Assembly: GCA_034336665.1 (NCBI GenBank) | Contig: JAPFBE010000003.1 | Coordinates: 1-64,000 of the forward strand | Direction: 5' to 3' | Source: Luscinia megarhynchos | Lineage: Eukaryota; Chordata; Aves; Passeriformes; Turdidae | Length of the DNA stretch: 64,000 bases | Shown: piece by piece, positions 1 to 11,930 of the stretch | Numbering within the stretch: the first letter of the stretch is position 1 | Layout of the letters: every line of letters begins with the position of its first letter | Notes under the pieces: model-generated | Databases searched by the model: none | What the model was told of the DNA's origin: nothing | Seen by the model: only the letters and a program-made list of their open reading frames with translations | Translations under genes and position numbers: made by a program

Positions 1-3000
1 CCTCTCTGTCAGCACCCTTCCAGACAGCAGGAAGCTGTGGGCCAGAGATCTGTGCTCTTGCTCCATCCCCAGCAGCTCAGGATTTGCCCTGGCAGCTGCA
101 GGGGCTTTGCCAGAGCAGCCCATCTGTGGAAGAAGGGCAGGAAACCTCTCTGCTGTGGCAGGAACCTGCCCTTGGCAGGGGCTGAGCCCAGAGCCTGAGC
201 TGCGTGTGCCTCCCTGGGGCTCAGAGACTGTGCAAACCTCCCTCCCATGGCAGCTGAATGGACACTCAGGCTGAAAAGCTCCACACACTGCTAAACCCTG
301 CCAGAGACCCAGAGACCAAAAGGCACGATCATATTTCACCATCCTGTTTGACAGGGTAACCCACCTTATGGACTGCTGTAACTTTTATTTTTATGTACTG
401 ACCTGTGCTGCTCTAGTGAACATATAGAACAGCTGGAGAGAATTAAGACAATAAACCAAATCCCCAGATTTCAGTATTTTGCAAGGTAGTAAAAACGTGA
501 ATTCTTAAATGGACCCTTATGGCTCTGAATCAAAGCTGGACAGTAATTGCATTTTGTTAGCTTTTCATAAAGCCATATTTCAGAATGGCCATTCTTTAAG
601 GTGGTTAGAATTGTTACATTCATGCTGATGTTACATGGACTGACACTGTAATGAATGGGTAGGACAAGAGACTTTTCAGATTCCAGCATTAAAATGTCAC
701 CATTGTTTTTTCCAGTCTGTGGAAAATAACATGTCTTTTATCAGCTAGATGTACTTCATGTAGTATTTGTATTGCTTCAGTCTGACAAGATGTAGCAGAA
801 TTTGTGCAAGGAAAAAGAAAAGGAACGGGGTAGTGACAAAAGCAGCTACTGAGGAGTTAACGTGGTTACAGCAGACAGAGGAACAGATGTCTGCGCTCAG
901 TGGAGAGATAAGATTTAGAAATCTGGATTTATTTTAACAGTGGCCTTTTATTTTTCACTCCCTGTTTGGAGTTTTTCCTCCTACACTGATATTTATTTAA
1001 AAGAAAAATCAGTGGAAAAAAACCAGGAAATAAAAAGAAGAAAGAAAGAAACCCAACATAATTGTTTTCCTTGAATTGAATGACAGATCCTTAAGTTATT
1101 AGCAGTGGACTGCCAATACACCTGTCTGTACTGAGCATGAGCAATTATTCTCTCATCTGATGAAGACAGCTCAGAGGGAAAGCCCATGCACCTGACACAG
1201 CTTCCAGCAGCTTTAAACAGCAGAGTTATTCCCCAGGGGACCTTCACTTGCTCTTTCACAAGTCCCAAGTGTAGGAAATCTCCAGGGTTGAGAGTATATT
1301 TTGGCAGCCCAGCCTTTATTTGACAGCATGAAAATAAGCAGAAAAACTTAAGTGGCCCTATGAGCTCAAAGATCTTGAGAGAAATAGGCAGGAGGTGAAA
1401 TAAAGATACACAAACTGACTTGAAAGAGAAATAAAAATCCCACACTGAGCAGCAAGGCATTCTTTCTGCTTCCTCTCCACCTACTCTTGCTGCAATAAAT
1501 GGAAATGCAGGAGCTAAGAGGTTTGTAAATAGGAGGTGCAAAGATTGTTTGAGGCAATAATTCCAAAATCTTATTACAAAGGAGAGAAGGCTGGGAAAAA
1601 AAGAAAAGACATTTGTCAAAAAAGACATTTGTCAAAAGTGGAATAATGCAGAACTGAAGAAGAGGCATGAAGAGGACAGGCATGGAGCCTGCTGGTGCCC
1701 CAGCTGATCCAAAGCTTTCCTGGCCCGTGGGCCAGCACACCCAGCAGTTCTAAAGCCTGAGGGGAGCAGCAAGGCTGATGCTGGCAGAAGGAATGCCAGA
1801 ACTCCGTGGAACAGATCCTGTGGCAGGAGCAGATGCAGCAGGCTGTCCAGGGCAAAGGGCTTCAAAGGCAATGGGCAGATGTCCCCTGGTGTTTGTGGAG
1901 ACAAGCACTCTGCACAGTGTCATTTCAAAGACAGCCACTTCCCCTGACCTGTGCTGATCTGCCTGCTGCAGGACTCTGCCACTTAGATTTCCACCAGAAA
2001 ATGTGTAAGTGCCTTATTAAGTTCCCCCTTTCCAGTAGACCTCCAAAAACCACACTGAACTTTCAAGTGATTCCTAAATCTGTGAGACCTCCATCAGCTG
2101 CACCACAGCTAACGTGACTGAAGCCCAGAATAAAGCCTGTACACCCAAGTACAAATAAATGGAATTTAATTTTTCTAAATAGAAACAGGTCTGCCAGAGC
2201 TTTGAACACATGTATGAGCTGCTTTAAGGTGGAGAGAGCCCATTTCTAACCCAGCAGCTTTTGTCACACCCAGAGGGAATCTCAGAGCCCGTGATGGTCC
2301 TGGCAGAGAGGAAGGCTCTGAGGATGACCACAAGCACCCACCCACCCTTCTCCCCCCCTGGGATTCTTACTTTAAATCAACAAGTGGGAATTCCCTAAAA
2401 TACTGCACTTAGGAAATACAAGAGCTGTTAAGGAAACCAGAGCCAAACCTGTTTCAGGACTTGCCTTGTGAGAATGAGCAGATACAACCAGCACTGAGAG
2501 CTTCACATTTTGAGGGAACCTGAAATCTGTGACCTGTAAAATGTGATATCCCTGTGCTCCAGATAATGTTACATTTCATGGAGGTGCATACAACTCATGA
2601 GAAAAATAGTCATTAATAAATAATGGGATTAATAGATGTTAGTGATTGATAAATTACTAAAACATTAATACTGTATCTGCTCAGTTGCATGTGGGCTTGA
2701 GGAAAGCAATGATTGTCCTGTGGTGTTTGCAACCTGCTCTCAGGTGGGAGACCCAATTTTCCTAAGGAATCAGGAGGGTAGTCCATGAATGAGGCTGTAA
2801 ATATGTGATTTTATTCTCTAGTTTAAAAGCAGCACACTGCATTGAGAAACAGGAAAAGAGGCTGCTGCTGGTGGAAGTGACTATATTTTAAGTTTTCACA
2901 GACTTAACAGGAAGGTGTAGTATAACTGAGCTGTAAAACAGTAACATTAATATCTATTTTTATTATTGCTATACATAATTTAAATTTGGCTGTTGTGCCC

Positions 3001-4150
3001 CCTCTTTTTGCTCCATCCTGTCATTCACTCAACTAGGTATTTTTTTGTGTAAAATTGCTTCTCAAGGAAATTCCTGCTATGTTCCAATAGGAGGTTTGCT
3101 GCAGAGAAGGATGCCGCACTTGACAAGGAGTGTGCATGAGCGTTTTTATTACTCTGCTCTGCTTTATTCTTTCCACAGCAAATAAGGAGGATTAAGGGTG
3201 CATATCTCGAATGATGGATGATAATTCTAAGCACAGCAAGTAAATCTTTTGACTGCCTGACTTAGAAGTGCTTATTATCCTCATCAGCTCCCCTCATATC
3301 AATACTCCCATGCTGTTATGTCTGTCTAACACACTGAGATAGTCTAGTGCAGACAGAGGCCAGCTCAACAACAACAAAAACAAATTAGCTCAAACTTAAT
3401 TTTGATACATGTTCTAGAAATTTTTAGAAAACATGGATGAAAGACATACACATACTGCTTATCTTGTCACTAAAAGGGATAATTCATCCATTCTTTACTC
3501 TGCTATAGCAGCTCCTTTGTGCTTTGGACATACTGCCATTATCCTGCCCTTATTCCATTTCAATTCATTCCTTCACAATATGTTCACATTAGGAACTTGG
3601 ATACATGGTCATGCTGCTTTATTTATCCCTAGCATGGCACAGGTACATCACACCAACCAAAGCAATCAGATATTTGCAAAACAGCCCCTGAGCTCAGTGT
3701 GGTTTGCTGTGGAACTCCAAAAGATAATGAAAAAGCTTGCAAATGTACCCACAGAGGCATAATTCAATTATTCTCCATGTCTATTTGTAAAATGTGGCTC
3801 CTTCTCTGAATATGGGAAGAAAGTTGTCAGTTAGATAGATACATGGATTTGGATTCATTTTAGGAACCTTCTGTTGGGAAAAATGGACATGAGAATTCTT
3901 CTGTTCTGGTCACTGCTGAGCTACATCGTTCAAATTCCTGGCCAAACAAGGATTTGCATTTTTTCTTTCATACTGAGAAGGGATCTCCAACATATTTTAA
4001 TCCTTTTCCAGTCATCCCTACACTTTTGAGATGTTTCAAGAAACAACAAAAACACGTTGTTTTGGAAAATACAGGAAGAAAAAAAAGAAGAAAACATAAT
4101 CTCATTTGTATTTTTTTATGAGAGTTGATAAGGCTTTGAAATTTCAGAGC
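1..4150. other. Non-coding unique sequence
   Basis: No gene, RNA or clear transposon can be supported here. Open frames are short and lack splice context or family motifs. A 16-base direct repeat (core GACATTTGTC) occurs twice around 1607-1637. Base composition is ordinary and contrasts sharply with the GC-rich block that starts near 4180. Confidence 0.6.
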
Positions 4151-4785
4151 AGTGCTTTAAAGTTTACTGTGTAGTTTTATCACCGTCCGTGAACCACAGG
4201 CCGGTCCCGCCCGGCCCCGCCCCTGAATCACCGCCCGGTTCCGCCCGCTCCCTCCCCGGCGCGCCGTCCTGCCCGGGCTGGGGAGGGACCATCGCTCCCG
4301 GGGCCGAACCGGGGCTGTTCCCGGCTTGGGTCCCCTCGGACTAGCGATCCTCCCCGGGGCTGGGGGTTCCAGCACAGCCCCCAGGGCATCCCGCTGCTTC
4401 CTCAAGCCCCCTTCAGCGGGGTCAGGTTCTGGGGCAGGGGTACCCAAACCCAGCAGAGCTGGCTTTAAAGGATCCGGGGGAAACCGACCCTCTCCCCTCC
4501 TCACCCAATTGCCGCTGCCAAAAGCCAGCCGGAGGCTCAGCTCCCCTCAATCTCTGCAAGGAATCGGATTTCTCAATCCGGCAGGGCAGCAATGCTGTTC
4601 ACCTCGCTGGAGTTCCGGATTGCAGCGGTGTCCCCGCCGCTGCCCCGATGGAGCGGGGAGCGGCGGGTGTCTGTGTCAAGAGGGGAGAGTGACGCCCAGT
4701 TCGGGGGGCAGCACGCTCGGCGCTGGCGGAGAAGGCTGACAGCCGCCGGGGCTGCGCGCGTGGGAAGCGAGCCGTGCGAGCGGCG

Positions 4786-4961
4786 GCTGCAGCACCGCGC
4801 CGTGTCCACAAGGCGGCAGCACCGCCCGGGCGCCGGCTCGGCGGCGGCTGCAGTACCGCGGCGTGTCCACAAGGCGGCAGCACTGTGCGGGCGGTAGCGG
4901 TGGCTGCAGTACCGCGGTGTCCACAAGGCGGCAGCACTGTGCGGGCGGCGGTAGCGGTGGC
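4786..4961. repeat. ~57-bp tandem repeat, three copies
   Basis: Three consecutive units each contain the core GTGTCCACAAGGCGGCAGCA, followed by a CGGGCGGYRGCGG-type tail. The same core occurs once in reverse complement in modules B and C (CTGCCGCCTTGTGG near 8690 and 11824), so copy A has expanded a motif that is single elsewhere. Confidence 0.75.
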
Positions 4962-5025
4962 TGCGCCGCCGGGGCTGCGGCGCTGCCGGGCCGGCGTCCC
5001 ACGGGGATTGACACGGGAGGGACGG

Positions 5026-5150
5026 GGTCAGCGCTGGGAATGGCCTCAGGGTCCCTCGCCAGGGACAGGGTCAGCGCTGGCAATGGCCTCAGGGTCCCTC
5101 GCCAGGGACGGGGTCAGCGCTGGGAATGGCCTCAGGGTCAGGGTCCCTGC
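5026..5150. repeat. ~43-bp tandem repeat, three copies
   Basis: Three units begin GGGTCAGCGCTGG and run through AATGGCCTCAGGGTCCC. The last is degenerate. They are local minisatellites at the right end of GC module A, with no coding role visible. Confidence 0.75.
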
Positions 5151-5289
5151 GGAGGCGCTTGGACACAGGAGATGCCTTCATGTACAGGGTGACACCTGGG
5201 CGGGGGGGGCCCACGTGTTGAGGGACCGGGGCGGGGTTGCGACGGGCTGGGCTTGCGTGAGAAGTGGATTTTTGGGTGAGTGACAGGCG

Positions 5290-5990
5290 TGGTAGTGCAC
5301 CAAGAAATTGGCTAGTTAGCTAACTATTGAATTAAATAACTGTCCAACTAACTAATAAGGTGTGGCAGTAGTTAACTTTCTACATTCATTAGTACTCCAG
5401 AGTAGGCATGTAACCATCAATCAAGGTAATTATTAGTCACTGCCATCTGGAGTATTAATTAGGGGCCCTACCGGGTATATATGAAAAAGAAGAAAAAATA
5501 TGTATGTCTGGTGCAGCAGTAGAAAATTTCAGGCTACTGTGGTGTAAATATTTTTATTTAAATACTAATATAAGGTATTTTGCTGGGGCTTTTTTGTGGG
5601 TTTTTTTTGGTTTTTTTTGGTTTTTTTTGTTTTGTTCTTTGTTTTGGTTTTTTCTCACAGGGAGCCTGAAAATTTCTACTGCTGATGTTTTAATTTTACA
5701 GCTAGAAAACAAAGTTAGAAACAGGGTTAGAGTTAGAGGTAAAGATAGAGCAAATATGAAATAGAGAGAAAGAGCAAAACAGAGTTAGGATTAGGGGAAA
5801 ATAGTAAAACAGAGTTAGAGAAACAGACTTTCAGAGGAATAGTGGTAGAGGGAAATAAAAAAATAGCCATAGAGTTAGGGAACCAGAGAGACAGAGTGAT
5901 AGATCAGCAGACATGAGCATGGGTTTGGGGTGAAACTTGGGTGTCAGAGGTGGATTTTTAGGATGAATCTCCAACTTTTGGGAGATTTTT
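5290..5990 (+). repeat. Module X, copy 1 (foldback plus AG-rich tail)
   Basis: This block aligns with 42140-42960 across the TTGGCTA start, the TAATTAGGGGCCCTA core, the GCAGCAGTAGAAAATTTCAG segment and the AG-rich tail. Two inverted arms, 5514-5535 and 5663-5684, are near-perfect complements about 130 bases apart. The tail (5700-5910) is a purine-rich tract of degenerate GAGTTAGAG / ACAGAG units. I do not recognise the family. It may be a non-autonomous foldback element or a satellite-associated module. Confidence 0.65.
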
Positions 5991-6059
5991 GGGGCCGAAT
6001 CCTCGATTTTAGCTAAAACCACCTCATCCCATGTGGATTTTTGCGGCTCCCTTCACAAT

Positions 6060-7335
6060 TTTTTAGGTGAAATTCCCCATTTTTTTTCCCGAAATCCTTT
6101 TTAAATTTTTTTTTTTATTTTTTAGTGTTTCCTCCTCCCCAATTTGCCAACCCCTCCCTCCTCCCAAAAATTCAAAAATAATCCCCAAAAACTCCACACA
6201 AACACAGGGGAAGCTTCCATGTGAATTTAATAATTTGGGGGGGTGGGGTGCCCAAATTTTTGGGCTCCTCCCGCTGAGTCCTGGGGCTCCCTGGGGGTCT
6301 TGGTGCCCTCCAGCATCTCCTTGTAGTGGTTCTTGAAAAAAACAACCTGGGGAGGGAAATTCGGGGGGGGGGGGCAGGGAATTGAAAATATAGTTAAAAA
6401 TTAAAAAAAATCCATTAAAAACAACTTTTAAAACCGTGAAAAACTGAAAAAAACTCCCAACAAAAAACCCGCCAAAACAAACCCAAAAAAAAGGCCAAAA
6501 ACAAGGAAAAAAATAAACCACACAAGCCCACCCAAAAAACTTTTAAATTTCCCCTTACAAAAATCCCAAACCACACAGAAATTCCCCCAAAAATCACAAA
6601 CCCTAAAAATCCCCCAAAAAACCCTCAAAATCCCCAAAAATTCCCAAAAAACTTTTAAAACACCCGTTAGAAATACCTTAAGACAACCTTCAAACCCCCT
6701 CCAAAAAACAAAAAAAAATCACAAAAATACCCCAAAAATTCCCTTTTAAGACTCCTCGAAACTTCTTTAAAAGCCCAAAAAAACTCTTTAAAATCCCCTA
6801 AAAAAACCTAAAAAAACCCAAAAACCTTTTAAAATTAAAAAAATAATCCCAAAATTCCTCCAAAAACCTTTCAAAAACCCCCATCCCCCCAAAATAACCC
6901 CAAAATTCCCCCACTAAAACCCAAAAAACCCCTTTAAAAATTCTTTTAGATCCCCCCAAAGTCCTCTTTAAAATCCCCTTTAAAAAAACCCTAAAAATCC
7001 CCAAAAACCATTTAAAATTCCCTAAAAAAACCCTTATAAAATAAAAAAGCCAACATTTAAAGAAAAAATTTAAAAACCCCTAATCCCCCGCCCCCAAAAT
7101 AACCCCGAAATTCCCCCAATAAAACCCAAAAAACTCTTTAAAAATGCCCTAGTATCCCCAAAAAACCCCATTTAAATCCCCTTAAAAAAAAAGTAAAAAT
7201 CCCCCTAAACACTTTAAAATTACCTAATAAAACTTTAAAAAAAAAATCCCAAAATTCGTCCAAAATTCCTTTTAAAAACCCCTAAACCCCCCTGCCCCCA
7301 AAATAACCCAAAAATTCCCCCAATAAAACCTCCAG
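6060..7335. repeat. A/C-rich degenerate satellite
   Basis: About 1.3 kb is built almost only from A and C, with runs such as CCCCAAAATTCCCCC and CCCTTTAAAA-type words. On the minus strand this is G/T-rich like the block at 8828-11260. However, I do not see the conserved CTCACCTTTGGC anchor of that block here. Open frames in it are low-complexity Gly/Phe/Trp translations and are not genes. Confidence 0.75.
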
Positions 7336-7339
7336 ATCC

Positions 7340-8825
7340 TGTGAGGTGCTCTCACCTCCGTTCCACGAGGTACCCCCGGGAGCCCACCACAAGCTCCCCT
7401 CCTCCAGCGGATTAATACCGAAGAGAGCAGGTAACCCTCCGCCTAAAACAGCCCCCAGCAGGACCCTGCCCCCTCCTCATGGTCGCTGCGAATACCTGGG
7501 GCTGCTCCCCCTAAGTGCTCCCACCTGGGGCTCTTGAGGGGCACAGCCCGGCACAGGAACGGGCAGAGCAGCATCGGGACAGGGACAGGCGTGTATTCCA
7601 AAGAATTTGCTATTTGAAACCCTCATCCCCCAGCCCCTCCCATGTCCCTGGGGAGCAACTGACAGAGTTGCCTGCAGTTCAGCTGATTTAGCCGCGGCCG
7701 CTTCCAGCCGCGATGCAGCGCCTACGCGGGGAGATCCCGCCGCCGTTCTTCCGGGCGCGGTTCCGGCAGAGCCCCGGCTCCCCGCAGCGGCAGTGCCGGG
7801 CTCGGCCCCAGCGCCCGTCCGGGGCGGCTGCTGCTGCCCGCGGCGATCCCGATGCCGGTCCCGGTCCCGATCCCGGTCCCGCGATCCGCACCCTGCCGGC
7901 CCGGGGAGAGGCGGCACCGCTCGGAACCCCCAGCGGACACCGCCAAAACCCAGCCCCGACCCCTAGACCCACCTGAGCACCTCGGGATCCGGGCAGCACC
8001 GGGAGCGGTCCCTGGGTCATTCTCGGCACAGCGCTCCGGGCTCGGATCCCGCCGCATGCCACGAGGAGCGGGGCGGGAGCGGCTCGGACGCATTTAAAGG
8101 GACCCCGCCCCACGCACCTGAGTCAGGTCCGGCCCGGCCCCGCCCCTGGTCCCGACCCTGGTCCCGCCCCTGAATCACCGCCCGGTTCCGCCCGCTCCCT
8201 CCCCGGCGGACCATCGCTCGCGACCGGCCCCCTCTCCCGGGGCCGAACCGGGGCTGTTCGCGGCTCCGAGTCCCCTCGGACTAGCAATCCTCACCGGGGT
8301 TGGGGTTCCAGCACAGCCCCCAGGGCATCCCGCTGCTGCCTCAAGCCCCCTTCAGCGGGATCAGGTTTTGGGGCAGGGGTACCCAAACCCAGCAGAGCTG
8401 GCTTTAACGGATCCGGGGGAAACCGACCCTCTCCCCTCCTCACCCAATGGCCGCTGCCAAAACCGAGCCTGAGGCTCAGCTCCCCTCAATCTCTGCAAGG
8501 AATCGGATTTCTCAATCCGGCAGGGCAGCAATGCTGTTCTGCTCGCTGCACATCAGGATTGCAGCGGTGTCCCCGCCGCTGCCCGGATCGAGCGGGGAGC
8601 GGCGGGTGTGTGTGTGAATAGAGGAGGGGTGACCCCGCGTTCGGGCTGCAGCGGCCGTGGCTGCGAGAGTGGGAAGGGCGGCAGTGCTGCCGCCTTGTGG
8701 GCACAGCGCGGTACTGCAACTTGCCCTTCTCAAGATGGCGGAAGCCGCGGCGTGCCGGGACGCTGCCATGCGGAACTGCGGCCACGCTCCAGATGGCGCC
8801 TGCGGCCGCAGTAAGACCCCGCAGC
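7340..8825. repeat. GC-rich CpG module, copy B
   Basis: The first ~770 bases are unique to this copy and include a short GGTCCC / GATCCC run near 7857-7885. From 8110 it repeats module A. The last part (8660-8800) is shared with module C, including CAAGATGGCG at 8731-8740, which fits a YY1-type promoter motif. CpG is retained throughout. It may be a CpG-island promoter or a repeat derived from one. No spliced product is evident. Confidence 0.6.
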
Positions 8826-8827
8826 AC

Positions 8828-11260
8828 AGAAAGGGATTTTTTTGGGTATTTTTTGGGGGATTTTGGTAATTTTTGGGGGAAATTTGGGGATTTTTGGCGG
8901 GGGGTTTGGAATTTTTTGGTGGAATTTTTTTGGGATGTTTTTGGGAAATTTTTTGGGGAATTTTTTTGTTTTTGGTAATTTTTTGGGGGGTTTTGGTAAT
9001 TTTTGGAGATATTTTGGGAGGTTTTTTGGGTATTTTTTCGGGATTTTTTTCTCACCGTTGGCCACCAGGTCCAGTTAATTTTTGGTGGTTTTTTTTGGGG
9101 GGGGAATATTTTTTGTAATTTTTGAAGATTTTTTGGGGTGTTTTTTGGTTTTTTGTTGGATATTTTTGGGGAATTTTTGGGGTATTTTCGGGGATACTTT
9201 TGGGGTGTTTTTGGAAGTTTGAGGGTTTTTTGGGGGATTTTTTGGGGGCGTTTTGGGAATTTTTTTAAATATTTTTTTGAAATTTTGGGGGGATTTTCTG
9301 GGAAATTTTGAGGGGTTTTGGTAAATTTTGGGGATATTTTTGGGGAAATGCTTTGGGTGTTTTTGGCTGGTTTTTTGGGGTGTTTTTTGGGTTTTTTCTC
9401 ACATTTGCCTGCCAGGTCTAGGTGATTTTTGGGTTTTTTTGGGGGGGGATATTTTTGGTAATTTTCGGGGATTTTTTTGGAGAATTTTTGGAGGGTTTTG
9501 GGGAATTTATTTGCAGTTTTTGGGGACTCTTTGGGGATATTTTTGGAATTTTTGAAATTTTTTTGGGAAATTTTTTTTTTATGTTTTGATAATTTTGTTA
9601 ATTTTTGGGGGGAGTTTTTGGGGGGAATTTTTGGGGAGGGTTTGGGGAATTTATTTGGATTTTTTTGAGGATTTTTTTGGGATTTTTTGGAATTTTGGGG
9701 GATTTTTGGAGGATTTTTTGTGGTTTTTTCTTCCTATTGGCTTCCAGGTTCAGGTGATTTTTGGGGGGTTTTTGGTAATTTTTGGGGGGGGTTTTCCGGG
9801 TGTTTTTTTTTTGCGGGGGTTTTGGTTTTTTTTTGGAGGGGGGAGGGTTGGGAGGATTTTTTGGTAGTTTTTTGGGGATATTTTTGGGGTGTTTTGCAGG
9901 TATTTTTGGTGATTTTTTGGGTTTTTTGGGGAGGGGTTTTGCAATTTTTGGGGGTTTTGAGAATTTTTTGGGGGAATGTTTTTGGAATTTTTGGGGGATT
10001 TTTTGGAAATATTCTTAGGGTGTTTTTTGGGTGTTTTTTCTCACCTTTGGCCGCAAGGTTATGGTGATTTTGGGCGGTTTTTTTGGGGTATTTCTTAGTT
10101 TTTTTTAAAATATTTTTGGGGTTTTGGTAATTTTTTGGGACTTTTTGGGGGGAATTTTTTGGGGGGGGTTTGGGGAATTTATTTCGAATTTTTTAGGGAT
10201 TTTTGGGGGTTTTTTGGGAATTTTTGGGGGTTTTTGTAATTTTTAAGGATATTTTTGGGGTGTTTTTGGCTGGTTTTTTAGAGTAGTTCTTTGGGGTTTT
10301 TTCTCACCTTTGGCCGTCAGCTCCAGGTGGTTTTTGGGGTTTTATGGGGGGATATTTTTAATAATTTTTGGGGATATTTTGGGGGACATTTTTTTGTGAA
10401 TTTTTTTGAGGTTTTTGGTAATATTAGGGGATTTTTTGGGGGTATTTTTGGGGTGTTTTTGGGGATTTTTTCTCTCCTTTGGCCGCAAGGTTCAGGTGAT
10501 TATTGGGGGGTTTCTGGTAATTTTTTGGGGTGTTTTTGGGTTGTTTTTTGGGGTTTTTTTGGGAGAGGTTATTTGGTATTTTTAAGGGATATTTTTGGGG
10601 GTTTTTGGGTGTTTTGGGGGGATTTTTTGGAATTTTTGGGGGTTTTGTTTTGGGGGCGGTTTGTGAAATTTTTGGAGGGAGTTTTTTTTGGAAATTTTTT
10701 GAATTATTTTGGGGATTTTTGGGGGATATTTTTGGGGTGGATTTTCGTGGTTTTTTCTCACCTTTGGCCACCAATTTATGGTGATTTTGCAGGTGGGAGT
10801 TTGGGGTGTTTCTACGGGGTTTTTTGGGAATTTTTTTTTGAGGTTTTGGTAATTTTTGAGGGTTTTTGGGGGGATTTTTAGGGAGTTTTGGGGAGATTAG
10901 TTGGAATTTTTGGGGGATTTTTGGGGGAACTTTTTTGGGGGTTTTAATAATTTTTGTAATTTTTGGAGTAAATTTTTGGGGGGGTTGGGGAATTTATTTG
11001 GGATTTATTTTTTTGTAATTTATGGGGTTATTTTGGTAATTTTTGGGGATGTTTTTGGGAAATTTTTTGGGATGTTTTGGGGATATTTTTTGGGGTTTTT
11101 TTCTCACCGTTGGCCGCCAGGTTTAGGTGATTTTTTGGGGGGATTTTGGAAATTTCTGGGAGGGCTTTTTGGGGGGGAGGTTTTTTCGTATTTTTTGGTC
11201 ATTTTTTGGGGATATTTTTGGGGTGGTTTGGGAGATATTTTGGGGTGTTTTTTTAGAGAT
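8828..11260. repeat. G/T-rich satellite with ~300-bp anchored periodicity
   Basis: A 2.4 kb block is nearly all G and T on this strand. Degenerate GGGGATTTTT words are punctuated by a conserved anchor, TTTTTTCTCACCTTTGGCCGCCAGGT-like, at about 9051, 9398, 9730, 10040, 10302, 10471, 10757 and 11103. Spacing is roughly 170-350 bases, mostly near 300-345. The same anchor recurs at 40912-42031. The anchors are far better conserved than the filler between them. Confidence 0.85.
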
Positions 11261-11274
11261 AGTATGCTTAAATT

Positions 11275-11674
11275 ACGTGCTTAGTTAAAGATAACAGCCC
11301 GTGATGGAGACCCCTGCAGCTGACAAGACAATTACCAACACTCACCGGCTGGAGCACCACCCAAATTAAAAGGGCTAAGGAGAAGAATAAAACCACAAGC
11401 CAAAAACCACGCATGCTCTAAAAAGGCAGACCCAAGGAGTGGCCGTGCTAAACAGTTCCCAGAAACAGTTGACTGTACATGAAGGTCTATGAGTATGTAA
11501 CGAACGGATGGATTGTAAAACGTATTTAAAGAGGTGTTCCCGAAGCAGCGCTGTGCTCTGGGCAGCATGCCAAGCACCTGGCCGTTTAAATTCTTTGCTT
11601 TATGCATGTCTCCTACTGCCTTTTTTTTATTAAACCGTGTCGTTCTCCCAGAACAGTGAACCGTGTTTGTCACA
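11275..11674 (+). mobile_element. Possible solo LTR
   Basis: The block begins TG and ends CA, and has a TATA-like GTATTTAAAG near 11521 and a polyadenylation-like ATTAAA near 11629 in the right order for an LTR. It is abruptly non-repetitive between the G/T satellite and GC module C. I see no clear target duplication, so this rests on architecture only. Confidence 0.35.
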
Positions 11675-11679
11675 CTGAG

Positions 11680-11930
11680 GCGTCGCCGCCGCTGCCCGGA
11701 TTGAGAGGGGAGCAGGGGGTGTCTGTGAATAGAGGGGAGGTGACGCCGCGTTTGGCTGCGAGCTCCGCGCTGGCGGAGGAGGCCGAGAGAGGTGCGGCTA
11801 CGAGCGAGGGAAGGGCGGCAGTGCTGCCGCCTTGTGGACAAAGCGTGGTAATGCACCTTGCCCTTCTCAAGATAGCGGAAGCCACAGCGTGCCGGGACCC
11901 TGCCATGCGGGACTGCGGCCACGCTCCCAC
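11680..11930. repeat. GC-rich CpG module, copy C (short)
   Basis: It matches 8575-8795 in the same orientation, including GGGAAGGGCGGCAGTGCTGC, CTTGCCCTTCTCAAGAT and GGGACTGCGGCCACGCTCC. The CAAGATGGCGG motif of copy B is changed here to CAAGATAGCGG, so the YY1-type site is lost. Confidence 0.7.

Larger units (their letters stand above)
4180..5280. repeat. GC-rich CpG module, copy A
   Basis: This CpG-dense block matches 8110-8640 almost base for base over its first ~500 bases. The shared part includes the run about GGGGCTGTTC, the CAGCACAGCCCCCAGGG stretch and AATCGGATTTCTCAATCCGG. A third, shorter relative lies at 11680-11930. The right half holds two local tandem arrays, listed separately. 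It could be a dispersed repeat, a duplicated CpG promoter or the edge of a segmental duplication. Long frames in all six readings are a consequence of GC content. Confidence 0.7.

Noticed and set aside
5700..5910. Interstitial telomere repeat
   Set aside because: Words such as GGGTTAGAGTTAGAGG look telomere-like, but there is no run of TTAGGG. The tract is better described as AG-rich GAGTTAGAG/ACAGAG.
8840..11280. Gly/Phe/Trp-rich frames of 80-200 codons
   Set aside because: They are direct translations of GGGGATTTTT satellite. The same holds for 40860-42135, and for the Lys/Pro/Asn-rich frames on the opposite strand.
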